Positions 32,670 to 46,200 of a stretch of 64,000 nucleotides of DNA are shown here, piece by piece; within the stretch, counting starts at the first letter, position 1, and each line of letters starts with the position of its first letter. The stretch covers positions 1 through 64,000 of the forward strand of contig CAJQUW010009248.1 of the NCBI GenBank assembly GCA_907163375.1, in the 5' to 3' direction. Below the pieces are notes generated by a model. That model made no database searches. It was not told where the DNA came from and saw only the letters and a program-made list of their open reading frames with translations. Made by a program: the position numbers and the translations under genes. The stretch is from Prostheceraeus crozeri. Its lineage: Eukaryota > Platyhelminthes > Polycladida > Euryleptidae.

Positions 32670-32915
32670 GTCTCCTCGACGACGCGATTCACAGTTGCAA
32701 TTGTCATGTCATCCATTGTAGGACGGCCACTGCGAGGTTTATCATGAACGCTGCCAGTTTCTTCAAACTTTTTGATGATATTTGCAATCAATGTTGTTGT
32801 AAAAGGATCTTTGTGAATGCGTCTTTGAGTCTTAAACATTCGAAGGGCAGCTGTAGCACTTCTATTGCATCCATAGAAGCACTGAACTATCTCTATCCGA
32901 GTCTGAAGATCCATT
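32670..32915 (-). pseudogene. DD41D transposase, N-terminal piece
   Basis: Starts at the ATG near 32915 (MDLQTRIEIVQCFYG) and encodes the first helix-turn-helix (TTLIANIIKKFEETGSV) and the linker KPRSGRPTMDDMT. It is cut at 32669 by the TA insertion site of the Tc1 element. The matching remainder is at 30195-31008. Confidence 0.88.
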
Positions 32916-33463
32916 GTTAATAAGATAGGCAGCGATCGTACCACTTCACATTGAGATTTCGAACATAGCATGACACACGCGTCTTGTCATTGGTTAGCGA
33001 AAACATAAAGTCACAGATATCGGATATGGCAATTCTATGCCATGAAGGCTGATTAATTTGACGTTCTCAATTGAAGATGATACGATATGAATCAATCAAA
33101 TTTCGTCATGGCTGGTGATGAAAGTTTCATAGTATTGAATAGGGGAAAATTTTGAGCTATGGCCCTAGGTAAGGTTAATTGACATAATTAACAGCACAGC
33201 TAACTGACTTAAACATTTTCAGAAACTGAAATGAATTCACCAAAGCCTAAGAACTATAATTGCACATATTATATTCATTACAAAAATGACTGCATGCAGA
33301 ATGTAAAATTTAAGCAGTTAAATAATCGAATATTCATTTCTTGTTGCTAAATTCGTAAATTCCCCTTCATGTTGGGTAATACAATAGGGTTTCTGACGTA
33401 AACGTTTATTGTTTGCTCTTCTAGATATTCAATTTAAAAGTCAAGCGACTTTACGGACACCCC

Positions 33464-34489
33464 GTATATATTTGGACAGAAATGGCAGCCTTGGGATATC
33501 AGTCTAAAATGTCATTGATAAAGAATGACCAGAGCGCTTTTATCGCTGTGACTGTGACATTGAAAGTCGTTTTAGATCGTCACTTGAGTTTCAAATCCGT
33601 CCTTTGAGTTCCTGGTCAAAATGGTCACCGGGAAATGGTGGTTTGATAAAACTTTCGAATTCTAGCTTAGCATTGCAGGAACGCATTTGAGAATTGCTAA
33701 AGCCTACGTGGATGCACGCCTTCCGCTGGAAGGTGAACTGTCTCTCCTGCGTTTCGTCATGGTTGGCCGATGTAGTTCTATTTTCATGCGAGCCAACTTT
33801 TGTCTCACTTTTAGTGCCACCCATTTTTAATTGAACTGCAGCAAATTTAATAGCCGACAGACTGCTGTCACAGAAAATTTTTTAACAGATCTGCACTGGT
33901 CATGTATGAACAGAAGATTGTCAATTCAATATTATATTACATTATTGCGATTTGTAATCAATATGCAGCTATAAGTGAAGAAATCGAAGACTTGTGAATA
34001 CTTTCTCAATAGAGCAGGCGTGAATATATGAATTATACTGTACAGCTACCAGTCGAAGGAATAAACTGGAGGACACCTTCCTTCCTGCACATAAAACTCA
34101 TTCTTGGAAATTAGATTTTCTGCCAGTATATCCTTTTATGACATTTACACTGGAAAAGCTTGATGCCTTTCGGTTTATTCAAACATTGCTTTTCAGATTC
34201 ATTCTTCTCGCTGGTGATGAAGTGATTCCCAAAATCAATTCAGTTTTCATGTGTGCATCTGTGTTATTAGACATCTGATGGCATAAAATTGAACTTGTTC
34301 AATGCAATTTTTGTGGTGCCAATAAAACAGCATAGCAAAAGGGATGTTTTGTGTGTACATAGATGTAGTAGACCGATACAGAAACAGTACGTCAATGCAA
34401 ATTTTTTCATTCGGCTATTCAATTACCGCATTTTAACTGAGCGGTTTTGAAACTGGGGCTGGAGAGCACCGTTATGATTTTGAGGTTCC
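33464..34489. other. No gene recognised
   Basis: AT-rich. The open frame on the minus strand at 33591-33824 has no recognisable motif. Confidence 0.35.
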
Positions 34490-34780
34490 CAAGATTCAGT
34501 CGTTCCCAAAATTGTTACATAAGGCGATTGGTGAATGCTAGTTCCAATGTTGACATCAATTTTATCAACTCGGTCAGCTTGTTGCCGAATAGCAACTCAA
34601 AAGTTGAAATCCATAGTTTTTAAAGAGGACTTTTGAGTATCTGTTGGAAATTGATGGCAGACTACTTTGATGAAGTAGATGATTCATCAGTAGTCTCGTG
34701 AAAACGTCTTGCTGAAGATGACAGTAGTATGCTTGATTCATTAGTCTAGCCGCTTTGAATGCAACGGATTTTTAACAGTA
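34490..34780 (+). repeat. Dispersed repeat B, copy 2
   Basis: Diverged homologue of 12110-12480 (shared CGTTCCCAAAATTG, GAATGCTAGTTCCAATG, ATCAACTCGGTCAGCTTG, CTGTTGGAAATTGATGGC). Confidence 0.6.
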
Positions 34781-35495
34781 CATGCATATCAATCATAACT
34801 ATCAAATATCTGCCAGAATCTGTTATATGCTGTGCAGAAAAATGCAGCAAATGCAGATCTGCATCACATCCGCAGTATTGGACTGATAACTGGTCCATTT
34901 CATAATTGGGATCTTTCAGTAGTACTTGTAAAAACCTTGTGAGTAGTATTTGCATGATATTGCCATTGTTGTATGATCTTGTCATCGTTCCATAATATTT
35001 CCATAGATGCTTTTGTGGGTTGATGAACATATTAACTATCATGTTGATCATAGCTTAATGCGTTCCTTGTCAATAATTCATAAATCACTTGAATTTCTTA
35101 AGATGAGTAACTACTTTGCGAGTATTAAATGATTATTTAATTTAATTTATAGTTTGATTTTGATTTTAGGGAAGTCACAAACAGCTATAAAAGCTGATAT
35201 TCTAATCTAAATGAGACTCTATGGAAATATAAGCGATATACATTATATAGAAATGTTAAACAACTTTTATGATCGAAGGAGAAATTATTGCAGAAGTTAT
35301 GAAGACAGTTTACGACACTTTCTTTATGGAAAGTTGAATTTTTTGAATGTGACCGATGATATCACGGCAAATCTGCTGTCAACAGATGCGAAAGGACCTT
35401 CATATAATAAATAAGATTCAATGTCAATATCAATGCATTCGAGACCAGGTACTGAGCATGTTTTCTGCCTAGATTGTGAAAATTTATATGCAAGG

Positions 35496-36509
35496 TTGGA
35501 AAAAAGTATGTGGTAAAAATTCTAAAAGTACTGCATTATTCTTATGCTGTCTAAAATGACCGATTTCCTTGAACTTCCCTAACTTTTCTGCGTTACCTCG
35601 GTAAACATGTCGATGCTGTATAATAAAGAGCCAATGAGGATAGAGATGCACCTAACTGGATAAATTTTGTGTTGATACGTAGTCATTTAATATGAGGCCA
35701 TAGTTATGGTTTATCATTCATTTTGTGTATAGTCATGGGGAAGTCTCGTCAACCGTCAGACGTAACGCAAGGAAGGATCATCACATTGAGTGAAAACACT
35801 GAAATGATACAACAGGAAATTTCATCAGATTGTGGAGTCTCTCAACAATCGGTCAGTTCTGTTGTCAAACGATTTAGAGGAACTGAATCCATCGCCAATT
35901 TGCACCAATCTGGCAGACCGCGGGAAACAACTTGTTACGCCAGCTTTATTTTTTGGAAAAGAATGTAAGAATGAATTCAGAAAAGTATGTTTCCATTCTA
36001 AATGAAATGCTACTTCATATGATAGCTCAAATTCAAAATTCAATACTGCAACAAGACAATGCTCCTGGTTATACGTTGAAGAAGACAATGAGGTGGCTTA
36101 ACAGCGACAATGGGATTCACGTCTTGGACTGGCTTGGAAACACTCCAGACTTGAATCCCATTGAAAATCTATGGAATTCAATGAAAAGAAAGATTTATAT
36201 CAATAATATCATTAGTTTGCAACAACTTAAAAATGAGATTATTCAATACTGGTGTCTCATGGTATCCATGGAAGAATGTGAACGTAGGTTTTGTCTATGC
36301 CCCGAAGGATATCAGCTGTATTGAATAATAAAGGATATCCAACCAAAGATTGACAAAATCTTTATCTGTTCTGACGGTAAGCTTCTTCTTATTTTGCATT
36401 AACATTCAGTAACCGTTTTTCAAGCTCTTCATTGAGTTGAACTCTATTTTCTAATAAAAATTGACGTCGGAAAGAGAAAATGGGTTTTTACCAGACACTT
36501 TTTGCCAAC
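35496..36509 (+). mobile_element. Tc1-like element, family 3, decayed
   Basis: The left TTGGAAAAAAGTATGTGGTA and the right end (reverse complement TTGGCAAAAAGTGTCTGGTA) match at about 17 of 20 positions, bracketing transposase remnants. About 1.0 kb, so roughly 600 bp shorter than a complete Tc1 element. Confidence 0.65.
35723..36324 (+). pseudogene. Tc1 transposase remnant
   Basis: The first piece (MGKSRQPSDVTQGRII at 35732 to SGRPRETTCYA near 35940) is the helix-turn-helix half. The second piece, overlapping in another frame (from about 35961), holds ILQQDNAPGYTLKK (second Asp) and TPDLNPIENLW (Glu). The first catalytic Asp and about 120 codons between them are deleted. Confidence 0.85.
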
Positions 36510-36611
36510 ACTGTAGAATTAAACTGACACTGTAGACGTATATTTAATCCTCTTCTTGCTCTGAAGGATACAGAGTCATGAAAGAAGAATTATTATTAAA
36601 TAGAAGAAGTT

Positions 36612-36842
36612 TTATTGAATAAGCAGTAACGTAACGACAATTTGACCACATGAGATCTCCTCAGGAATGTTGTGAAGAACTGAGGTATTGTGTTCAGATC
36701 CAACGGCATACGTTGAGACATCCTGTCTTAATGCGGCTTCGTCGCACAACTTTTCCCTCATCCGCAAGTTAATGGTTGAGAGACAGTTCTCGAGTGGGTT
36801 GAGAAACGGAGAGAATAGTGGGATTATCCTCACAGTAACCAC
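36612..36842 (-). pseudogene. DDE transposase C-terminal fragment
   Basis: IIPLFSPFLNPLENCLSTI resembles the final-Glu motif (YSPFLNPIE) of Tc1/IS630-type transposases, followed by a helical tail. No ends or upstream catalytic residues recognised. It lies just downstream of the putative last exon of the lectin gene. Confidence 0.55.
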
Positions 36843-37045
36843 AAAACATCAAGCATCAGTCTATAGTGTATTCCCTCCCTCCACCTTCACACGATTAGAG
36901 TTTGTTGCACCTGGAATATCCTGAAAGGATGATAATAATGAATGCAAGCATTCTGCAAAATAATAGAATTTTGAATTTGAAAACAAAGCATTTACCTTAT
37001 TAGACTTTTTCTGGATATCAGTCGCCCTTCCCGGCAACGGAAGCC

Positions 37046-37264
37046 TCAGAGATCAATGCAGGTATATTTCCGGCTGCTAGGGTCCTTGGTTTCGTGGTGT
37101 TTCAGCGAGCGCATTTCCACGAGCATAATGCAAACAAAAAATTGGAGAATGAATAGATAGGGTAAAAAATAGTACAAAATCATTTTGCACAAGATTATTA
37201 ACACATTTAGAAAAGCATCCACCGTCTGAGACATCTGAGAGGTCACTGTATGCTGCTGATTCAA
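37046..37264 (-). CDS. Possible last exon of the lectin gene (transmembrane segment)
   Basis: After acceptor TTTCATTTCAG, frame 0 gives a hydrophobic helix (FLNVLIILCKMILYYFLPYL and further to VCIML), then a charged tail (MRSLKHHETKD, RKYTCIDL) and stop. Exon D ends in phase 1, so a phase-correcting exon would be needed. The frame that would join directly encodes about 60 non-membrane residues before a stop. Membrane anchoring is therefore tentative. Confidence 0.4.
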   Translation of the reverse strand: MNQQHTVTSQMSQTVDAFLNVLIILCKMILYYFLPYLFILQFFVCIMLVEMRSLKHHETKDPSSRKYTCIDL

Positions 37265-40200
37265 CTGAAATGAAATGTCACATGTATAGTCATTTACAAA
37301 ATGATGAGTATGAGCATGAACGGCCCATGCATCAACAAAGTTAAGTAGAAAAATGTCTCCGGAATTTAGTGGATCCGCCTCAGGAATCAAATGCTCGTGG
37401 AATCAAATGCCTCAGGACATGGTTTTCATTCATTGAGATGCAGACGCTTTGTACAAACAACATATCTATGTTTTGACAAAACATGAGAAATTACAAAGTC
37501 GAATGTCATCCATGAAAATTATTCTATGTGCTGTTCTATCAACTCTTGCCAACCTTTCTGAAGGCGCGAGATTCATTGATTAAAAATTTCATCGTCTTTG
37601 AATACAAACTCACTTCTCGAAATAATTGATTTCAAACTTTCCTGTGGAATTGTTTATTATAGCCAATGAAGCATGGACAGGCGGTCTCAAAGACATATCT
37701 TATAAAGCCGCTCAGTGGGCTTCATGTAGTTTCATTTTTCATGGTGCATGTAAACGCTTGCTAACAGTCTTTGTCACTTTTTCCACATGTTGAGTAGTCC
37801 ACTTCAAATCTTTACTCGAGCTATGAAAACCCGGGACTTCCTTTGAAAGCCCCTGAGCTTGATATTCTCATGAATCAAACGTTCATAAAATGGGCCCGCG
37901 TTCCAATGGTGAAGTCAGCATTCACCGAATCAGTAATCCTGCTACTATTTGAATAGTTCAATATTTGAATTCCCTCTTTTCAAAACACGGACTTTTTTGA
38001 CTTCGGTGCAAATTAATGGCAGAGAAAGATGCATCTTTTGATCAGTTATCGCATAAAAACGTCATAATACTGCAATGCTGGGAGCATCTTTCATTGCATT
38101 TGAGATATTTAAGACGTGTTAAATACAACTCAAACAGAGATTTTTGAAACTTCATGCAAATTATAAATGGTCTTGTGATATATAGGCCTGTCTATGTTCC
38201 CATGGTACAAATTTATTGAAATTTGAATTTGAAATCAGAAATGCGTTGGAACCAAAGGTCACCGAAAACGTAAGTCATACAGGTAGCTTAAAGATGCATA
38301 GGATTCATTGCTGTGAGGGTTGATGGCGCTGAAGTCCAAGAAGATTTTGATACCTGCAACTGGATTTCTATAGCATCAAGGATATATTCACATGCCAGGA
38401 TTATAACATTTCTATCAAATCAGTTCTACATCAAACTCACATCATTACACTTACTTTTGCTCCTTTGTTTTATTCAATGATAATGTGAAATTCTTGGTTG
38501 ATTGAAAATTTCATTGTCTTTGAATACAAACTCACTTCTCGAAATGATTGATTTCAAACTTTCCTGTGGAATTGTTTACTATAGCATGTTTTACTTACTG
38601 TGGAAGCATACAGTTGAAGCGCATGTTGGACAGCTTGAACAGCTCTCGATTCTAATGAAACCACAGCACTTGTTCAGCTTGCAGCCAACTGTGTCTTTAT
38701 CAAACACAAGGCAGGATTTTCCAATATCACTGAAACGGAAAAATATATTATTGATTAGAAATGTGATTAGAGTTATCAACTGCTTTATGCTGTGTAATAT
38801 AAATGATAATAATGTACATTCAATAATAATATATGATATGACAATGTACATATAAACATGTCTATAGAACACGAAAGAAATTTGACCTCTTACATAATTT
38901 ATAAATGAACAAAAAACACCAAATTCATAAACTAGCCTCATCTGTTCTACTTCATATTGAACGCGGAAGTGTATAACAAATAAGCGACATGACGATGTCA
39001 GTACAAAAGATCAATAGTCAGTTAGTCATCAAGGCAAACGTAAAGGGAACAAGATATCTTTCTGAACACAATGCCTCGTAGATGGACAATAGTTGGAAAT
39101 TCCGAGAACGGACAACAATCCTAAATCGATCCAATGCGTCATCAACATTACAAAAACATAATTGAAGATGACGAGTGTTGTTACTGGATGCTGGCCGATT
39201 GGAGTGTGGTCGACAGTGGCTTGTGATGTGAAGCCAACTGGGAACATACTCACGAATTCTGTCACCCAGCAGCCTACCTGTCCTGCCAATGTACTTGCTA
39301 CCGCAAGTGCACTGAAAACTGTAGATAGCATAAGAATTGACAGAGGCTGGCAAACGGTTCTTGGTACTTGAAATCGGAACACGAAAAGTGTTGAAATTGA
39401 CAATTGGCTAAACAGCAGGCAATACTCTCAAAATATCACAAAGTGAACGCTTGAAATGAGATGCACGACAGTCACCTACAAAGGGGACACGAACAAAAAC
39501 CGGCTTCTTATCGGGAAAATATATGATATCTTTGGCAATATATGGCATAATTGGATGTCCGATGAACGCTAGCAGAAACTCGTGTCAGTTGTAGAACAAC
39601 GTTCAAGTCACGTTCTCAATTAGGACATGGAATAGAATGGACTATATAGGCATGTTGCTATGCATAGACTATTAAGACGTTATTAATCACTAGGCCCCTA
39701 TTTTTACGAATTATCGATGTCTCAGGGTTTCTAGGCTTCAGTTCCAAGTTGTCACCCCAGCCTTTAGCAGTAAAAATAAAATTTTGTCTAATGCAGCAAT
39801 AGGGTCTACTGTGATGAAAGTGACGTCGATGATGAAAGTGAATTTCGGTCTATACACTGTAAATCGCTCAATACCAATCACATACGGAGGATGCATATCA
39901 AAATATTTTTTTTGGTATATATTTGTACGCTTTTCGTATGTTATTTCAAATGTAGTATGCTTAACATACTAAAGCCATGCCAGCACTATGTTAAAAGAAA
40001 GCATCAATTATGTCTAAAGTATATTGATTTAAGGCTTTTCGTCAATAAAGGTCACACTAATGTTACTAATGTTTTCTAAGTAGTGAGGTAATAACATTCA
40101 AGAGTCAAACTTGCAATACTGAATTCGATTTTAATACACGTAAGTCTAAGGCATTTCATGCATAGTCAATAAGTATTCAACCATCAACAATTATGCATTA

Positions 40201-43200
40201 TGGAATTTTGAAATAAGGCATATTATCAATCCGAAATAAAAACACATTATAATTCATGAACGCAAAAATAGTTGTGTTTGATATATATATAAGTCAACAT
40301 GATTGCACGAAAGATATCGTTAGAATGAACTCATGTTTATCAACTTGGCTCATAAATTAGAGCTAACTGAACGTTCTGTTACTGTTGCTAGACAAGTAGC
40401 AATGATCACAATCTCGTGGACCATGTAATGCACAATAAATCTAATCTAGTTAAATATCACTCTATCAAACAAATAATATTCACGACTTGTATTACTGAAG
40501 AAAGATATTTGACAGTAGTATGTAATACACATATTTTTTTGTTATGTGACTTCAAGCTGCACATACCAAATACATACCAGATGCATACGAATAAGGATGC
40601 ATTTGCATCGGGTCTCGTATATAAAACATACCAGCAACTCGCATTTCAGTGTAAAACAGCCAATCACAGATAGAATAGTTCGCATTGCTACATACCAATC
40701 ACATACGAAAGTAACTGAGATTTGGTATGAAAAACATACCAGATCTCTGTAAGCATACGAGAATCTCGTATCAGATGTTAGTTTCAAATTGTACGTGATT
40801 TTGGTGTATGTTTGTATGCAATTTTCGCATCCAGCGATTTACAGTGTAGAAGAAGAATCTTTATGTCAGCACAAAACACAATGAATGTACTTCGTTTAAT
40901 TGATTCTACTCATTTACTGAAACTTGGGTTTGGGTTTTGGGTTTGACCCAAGTTTTTATACCCAATACGAGGTTTTGTCCAACCTCGCTGCATGACCTTC
41001 AACAGATAGTTGGCATATAGATTTCAGTTTACAGTGATATCACGGTGCGGATGCTTAACGAAGAGGATGTACACTTACAATATGCTGTAATCAATGTTCA
41101 ATAAAGGGACCGATACGGTGAACAAGACGCCAGAGTCTATCCATCGCCATTCGTTATTGACGGAGCTACCACCGATCCAAAATTGTGATGCAGCGCTATG
41201 CTTCTGTATCAAGGATTCCAAACCTTTCTGAAAGAAGTGATGCAATTTAGTATCTTGGATACATTTCAGAGACATGTTTAGCATTTTGGATATCAAATGT
41301 CTTTGCACTCACAATTCAACTCATAGCCACATACAGCCTGTGGAATACATTGGTGAGCTGACAGATTGATGTGACAGATTGATTAATGAGCATTGAATGT
41401 TGTTAGATTTTTATGCATTGAGCAGAGACGACATACTTTATCCCTGTTTAAACTCGGTCAACAAAAAGATATGGAAGGCATAGTATTCATAAAATATTCA
41501 TTGAATATGTCAGCATACCTTGAAAACATTTATGTCAAAATATTCAAACATTCTTATTGCAATCAGCAGTGACCCGAAAGATTGTTTTCCTTTTTCGGTA
41601 GTCAATTCCTTTGGTAATTTCCCCAAAGCAATGAAAATTCACATCTCATATGCGGTACTACATCCAAACTGCTCCTTTAATGGGTTTGGAGCTACTATGA
41701 TGGAGATGCAGTTAATATTGAGTTGGTCCTTAATACGGTCAACTAAAATGAGGCAGTCCTAATAAATACATTAAATGACCTTATTGACTTGAAAGGGGTT
41801 GGATCGACTCGCATTTCCACTGTCATCCTTGTGAAAGCTGTTCGACCTTCGCTGTTGTAACTTCAAAACTTCTGGATATATCTTCTACTTCTCCCCAAAA
41901 AGTGTTGGATTTTGACTGTTGGTAGGTCACTATCAATGTCGCACACTTTCTTCGATGTCTGCGGTATGACAGATGAGCCCGATGTGTTTCACAGATTCAT
42001 ACTTTCAAAATGCTGTATTGAAGTTTCCACGCAAAATGCAAAAATACAATGATGATGACTTAATGCTAAATATAGAAATGAGAATCTGTTCGAAGAAGAC
42101 ACATGGGTGTTTCGCGACAATACTGCATATGTGCATTTTAAGAACGGTCGAAATACTCGTATATGTATTTAGTAATTTCCTTTTTTTTCTATAAAAGTTA
42201 TGGTAATCGTTTTCCTGATGCTTTGTCAAAATTTCAGCGACTTCTGCAACCTAAATCTTGACCCCATCAGGACCGGGGTCTATCAACTTCTTTTTATATC
42301 TCCTAAAATAAGTCAGATAAAAGATCAATTTTTTGTGACTTTGTTGAACTTTGTTGAACATTCAGTAAAAGTTTGGGCAAAGTTGATTTACTGTAAGGTC
42401 AGTTTTAAAGGTCATTATTAAAAGTACATTATAGAAAATTTGCTTTCGCACACCAAGAAATTGATGCAGGATTCGATGGATTTGAGGAGGATGAATCGCT
42501 AGACTTCTTTCAATCATTGCATAGGTCACTCTTGCGTCGGTTTCTATCATGGCTCCCACACACTCAACATTCTCTTCTGTCACAGATTCTGATGGCCTTC
42601 CAGAACGCTCCTCATCATCCAGTGATCTTCTTCCCCTCCCAAATTCAGCGAACCAATTCTTGATGGTTGCGTAAGATGTAGCAGAATCACCGAAAGCAGC
42701 AGTCAAGCGATCAAATGACTCATTGCCATTCAAACCAGTCTTGCAGTCATAGTAAAGCATGGCACGGAAATCACGTCTGCTTAACTCCATGATGAAAGAG
42801 ACAGTAACTGCAGTGAAGAGAGACAATGGTTGTCGGTGTACTGACCAATGTTCAGCAATCATGTGAAGAATCGTGTCTTGTGGCCATGAAATGCATTCGA
42901 TCAATCTGTAACTGGTTGCTTAATTTTTTTGAGTATTAGTTTGCAGAAATACTTTGCTTGTAATGAACAATTTTTTAAGAGTCAAAAATACATAGATTCA
43001 TGGAAAATGAAAAAAATTGAAAACACAAATTTTAAACTTGAATTTATGGTATGAAGGACTTCGAATCATGAAGATAGGCACTACCATTCGAAAGAGGAGA
43101 CTCGAAATATTTCTGCTCTTAACCACGTTTTCAAAAAAACTAAAGTTGTGTTTTTAGAATATCTTCCCCATAGTAGAAGTTCTCATCATTAGACTATCAT

Positions 43201-46200
43201 TCAGAAGGATGCACTCCAATTGTGACATTCAATCTGGTCGACATTTGACTAAAGCCCTGCCCAGTTCAGATTAATCCTTTCTGAGAATTATTATTTATAG
43301 TAGAAAGTAACATAGCTATTTACATAGTGCTGACTACAGCCCCGCGGTCATTAGTCCCCAAGTTCCACTAAAATTGTTCAAGTTTTAATATATTTTCTCA
43401 ACCACTCACCTAAACAATCACATGTAAGTCTCTACTAATAGCATTAAAACCAGTAGCGACTTTTGCACTGAAATTTCAATATCAGAGTTGAAAAATTCTT
43501 ACTTGTTCCGCTTGTGATGAAATGCTGGTGAGATGACCTCCACAATCATTACACATTTGATTACTTTGGACTTGACCTTGTTTTTTTCCATCACAAATAA
43601 AATGATGGGTCGAAGTATCATTCCAAAACCAGAATTTCGTGCATTTACACGCAGATTGATCTGAAATATGATGGTTTTATCAGAATGAAATAGATGGCTA
43701 TTGTAACAATATTCATTTATTTACCTGTCTTGCAAGAGTTGGTTGAACATTTACAAATTGGCTTTGATGAAGTGGAACAAGATGCACTTTTCCAAGCACA
43801 AAAACCTGCATTGCAGCTTAATTGTTGACAAGCTTCACTTGGATTCGGAAATAACAAGTCCCAGTTGCTACAATGAGAGTTTAATGGCAAGCATTTTAAT
43901 CTATACAAGATCAAAAGTTCTCCTACGATGATGAAAATCATCCCAGTAGCCATGTATAATATAATATAATGCTTACTAATTTAAATTATTAGTTAAAGTA
44001 GTCCTAATGAGGACTGATGGCGTTCTCCAATCCGCAAGTGTACAAAGGCAATGCTACTGCAACCATTGGATTAATCAGTTCTTAAAAGGACTCAATGGAG
44101 CTTTCTCGTGGCAACGAATTAAAATTGATCAGCTTTGGCCCAATATCTGGCAAAAATGGAAATCTTAAGACTTGTAACACTACTCATTCTTGCTGTTAAT
44201 ATACTACTACCATAGATTCCAAACAATTCCGCATGCACGTTCAAAACAGACGTCTAATATGCTGCACCGACTACAGATGCTGGTAGTGGAAATAGAATAG
44301 GACAAGGGTCACCATAGGCTGAGGAAATTAAAAATAGATATTATAAAACAACAGCAGACCGATGGATAAAACTTGGAAAAGTGGAGGTAAATCATAGAAA
44401 TGCAACGATATTACTACATCGATTACAAGTGAACTATATCTGAGACTACACATGGTGAACAAGTGGAAAGTGGATAATGGAGGTAAATAATATAACTACA
44501 ATGACACTCTACTTCACCGAAAGCAATGAAACCATACACACTATACCTAAGACTACACATGGAAAATACTATTTCTTCACTTGAATTTGTTATCGCCAGT
44601 TTCATATTCCGCCTGTAATACTTCACGGAATCCAGCATTTCTTCATATGTTCTTTTGTCTTCATCCAATGATATGATTTGAAATACAATACATCGACCAC
44701 TACTTCAGCTGCCGATTAAGGGATATAAAACATAACACATATCACTATAAAGAAATGTCCCAAGTGTTAGATAGCTATGGACACATCAAGACTACACGAA
44801 ATGCAGTATGTGAAGCATGTGAGGAGCTGCTAGGAATAGGAATGTCCCGCCAGTCATACGCCCCTAAGCATTTTTCTTTTGAAAATCTGAAGTTTTCGGA
44901 TATTCATTTGTCCAAGCTTTCATCAACCATTAAAGGCATCAGTCGCTACCGTGCCGTGCTTTGTCCGATAATTGGATCGGCATGATTTTGCAATTTGAAT
45001 ATTTGAGAAATCGCGAAGATAGCTTCCGCACGTGCAAAAACGCAGAACAAAGGATCGGCTCATTCTCGTAAAATTTTTCAGATTCAAAAGTCAGAGATCC
45101 TTGGCGTCCAGCGCCTTCTCTGCTTGGTCAATTGTGTCAAAGTGAGGTCACAGTGAAAGTCATTGCAGAAAATGGAACGCTATAAGTCCACATGCCAGGA
45201 TAATTTTACCACACATTTTCATACACAAATGCCCACTACACTTTCAGAAATTCTCATTTTTGTCATTTACGATAATGGATGATTCGCATGTGATGCCAGA
45301 CTCATTTATATCTGGTTTCCGCCTTTAGCTGTTATTTAAAGATGCACTGTCGCAGCTACAAATGTGCATTCTGTCTGGAAAGTAACAAAAAACGACCCTT
45401 TATTCTTTCAATTTCGGTATCTGGTGCCCTGAGGGATTGATAAAGCGGCTGAATAAAAAAAAATATTCATTATATGAGACATTGTCAAAGAGAGCAGTAT
45501 TTGCAAATCTCTCGTGAAACATTTAGATTTATTGGAAGAAATGTTACATGCTGCAAATTGTACGAGTCTGGCACCAACATTTTAATGTGTTTTCCAAAAA
45601 AATCTAGCTTGATGTATGCTTTTCAGACGTCGAGCAATGTCGACATTACATGATAGCGTCAGATATTTTGTATCGCAGCTTTATTACCAGCTGTCGAAAA
45701 TTTGATGTACATGTTGAAATGCTTGGTGTTTGTTAATGCGATTAGACAGCAGTTCACAATGGGTAATTCTGCTAATGTGTTAAAATACCGGTACTTTTGA
45801 TTAAAGTCTTCTACTGAAAATGTCGAATACTTTCGTGATATTTGTTGGTTTGATTTCCGTTATTTTAACTTGATTTGAAGCGAAACTTGGTCTGTTGTGA
45901 CATTTGAGCATGATCATTAGCCTACATTGCGTGTTTCTCAGCGACATACTCCGATACAGTACAGTTGAACCATGTATGAAAAATGGTCATGGTGAAAAAT
46001 TCACTTTCTCTCCTTTATATTTATTGACCTGTAAGTTAAAATAAGTATAAGCAGTAAAATGCTAACGCTTCGTGCCACTGACACTTCGATGAGCCGACTT
46101 CTGTACAAACAGCATTTGATGACCCACATTAAGTATGGAAGCAAAGAAACAGAGTTCAAGTACTGCGCAGTTAGAAATTTGCGAGCTCGTACTTCCGGTT

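Larger units (their letters stand above)
30046..33463 (-). mobile_element. DD41D mariner-like element interrupted by a Tc1 element
   Basis: The ends GGGTGTCCGTAAAGTCGCTT (left) and the same sequence inverted (right, near 33463) continue as inverted repeats for about 150 bases (AATTTACGAAT and ATTCAATTTAAAAGTC also match). TA lies just outside on the left (30044-30045) and two bases out on the right. The interior carries a transposase in two pieces on the minus strand. The middle is split by a 1.66-kb Tc1 element (31011-32667) that duplicated TA. Without it the element is about 1.76 kb. Confidence 0.88.

Noticed and set aside
44755-44985. Small plus-strand gene of 76 codons
   Set aside because: No recognisable motif, splice or repeat evidence; length is within chance expectation.
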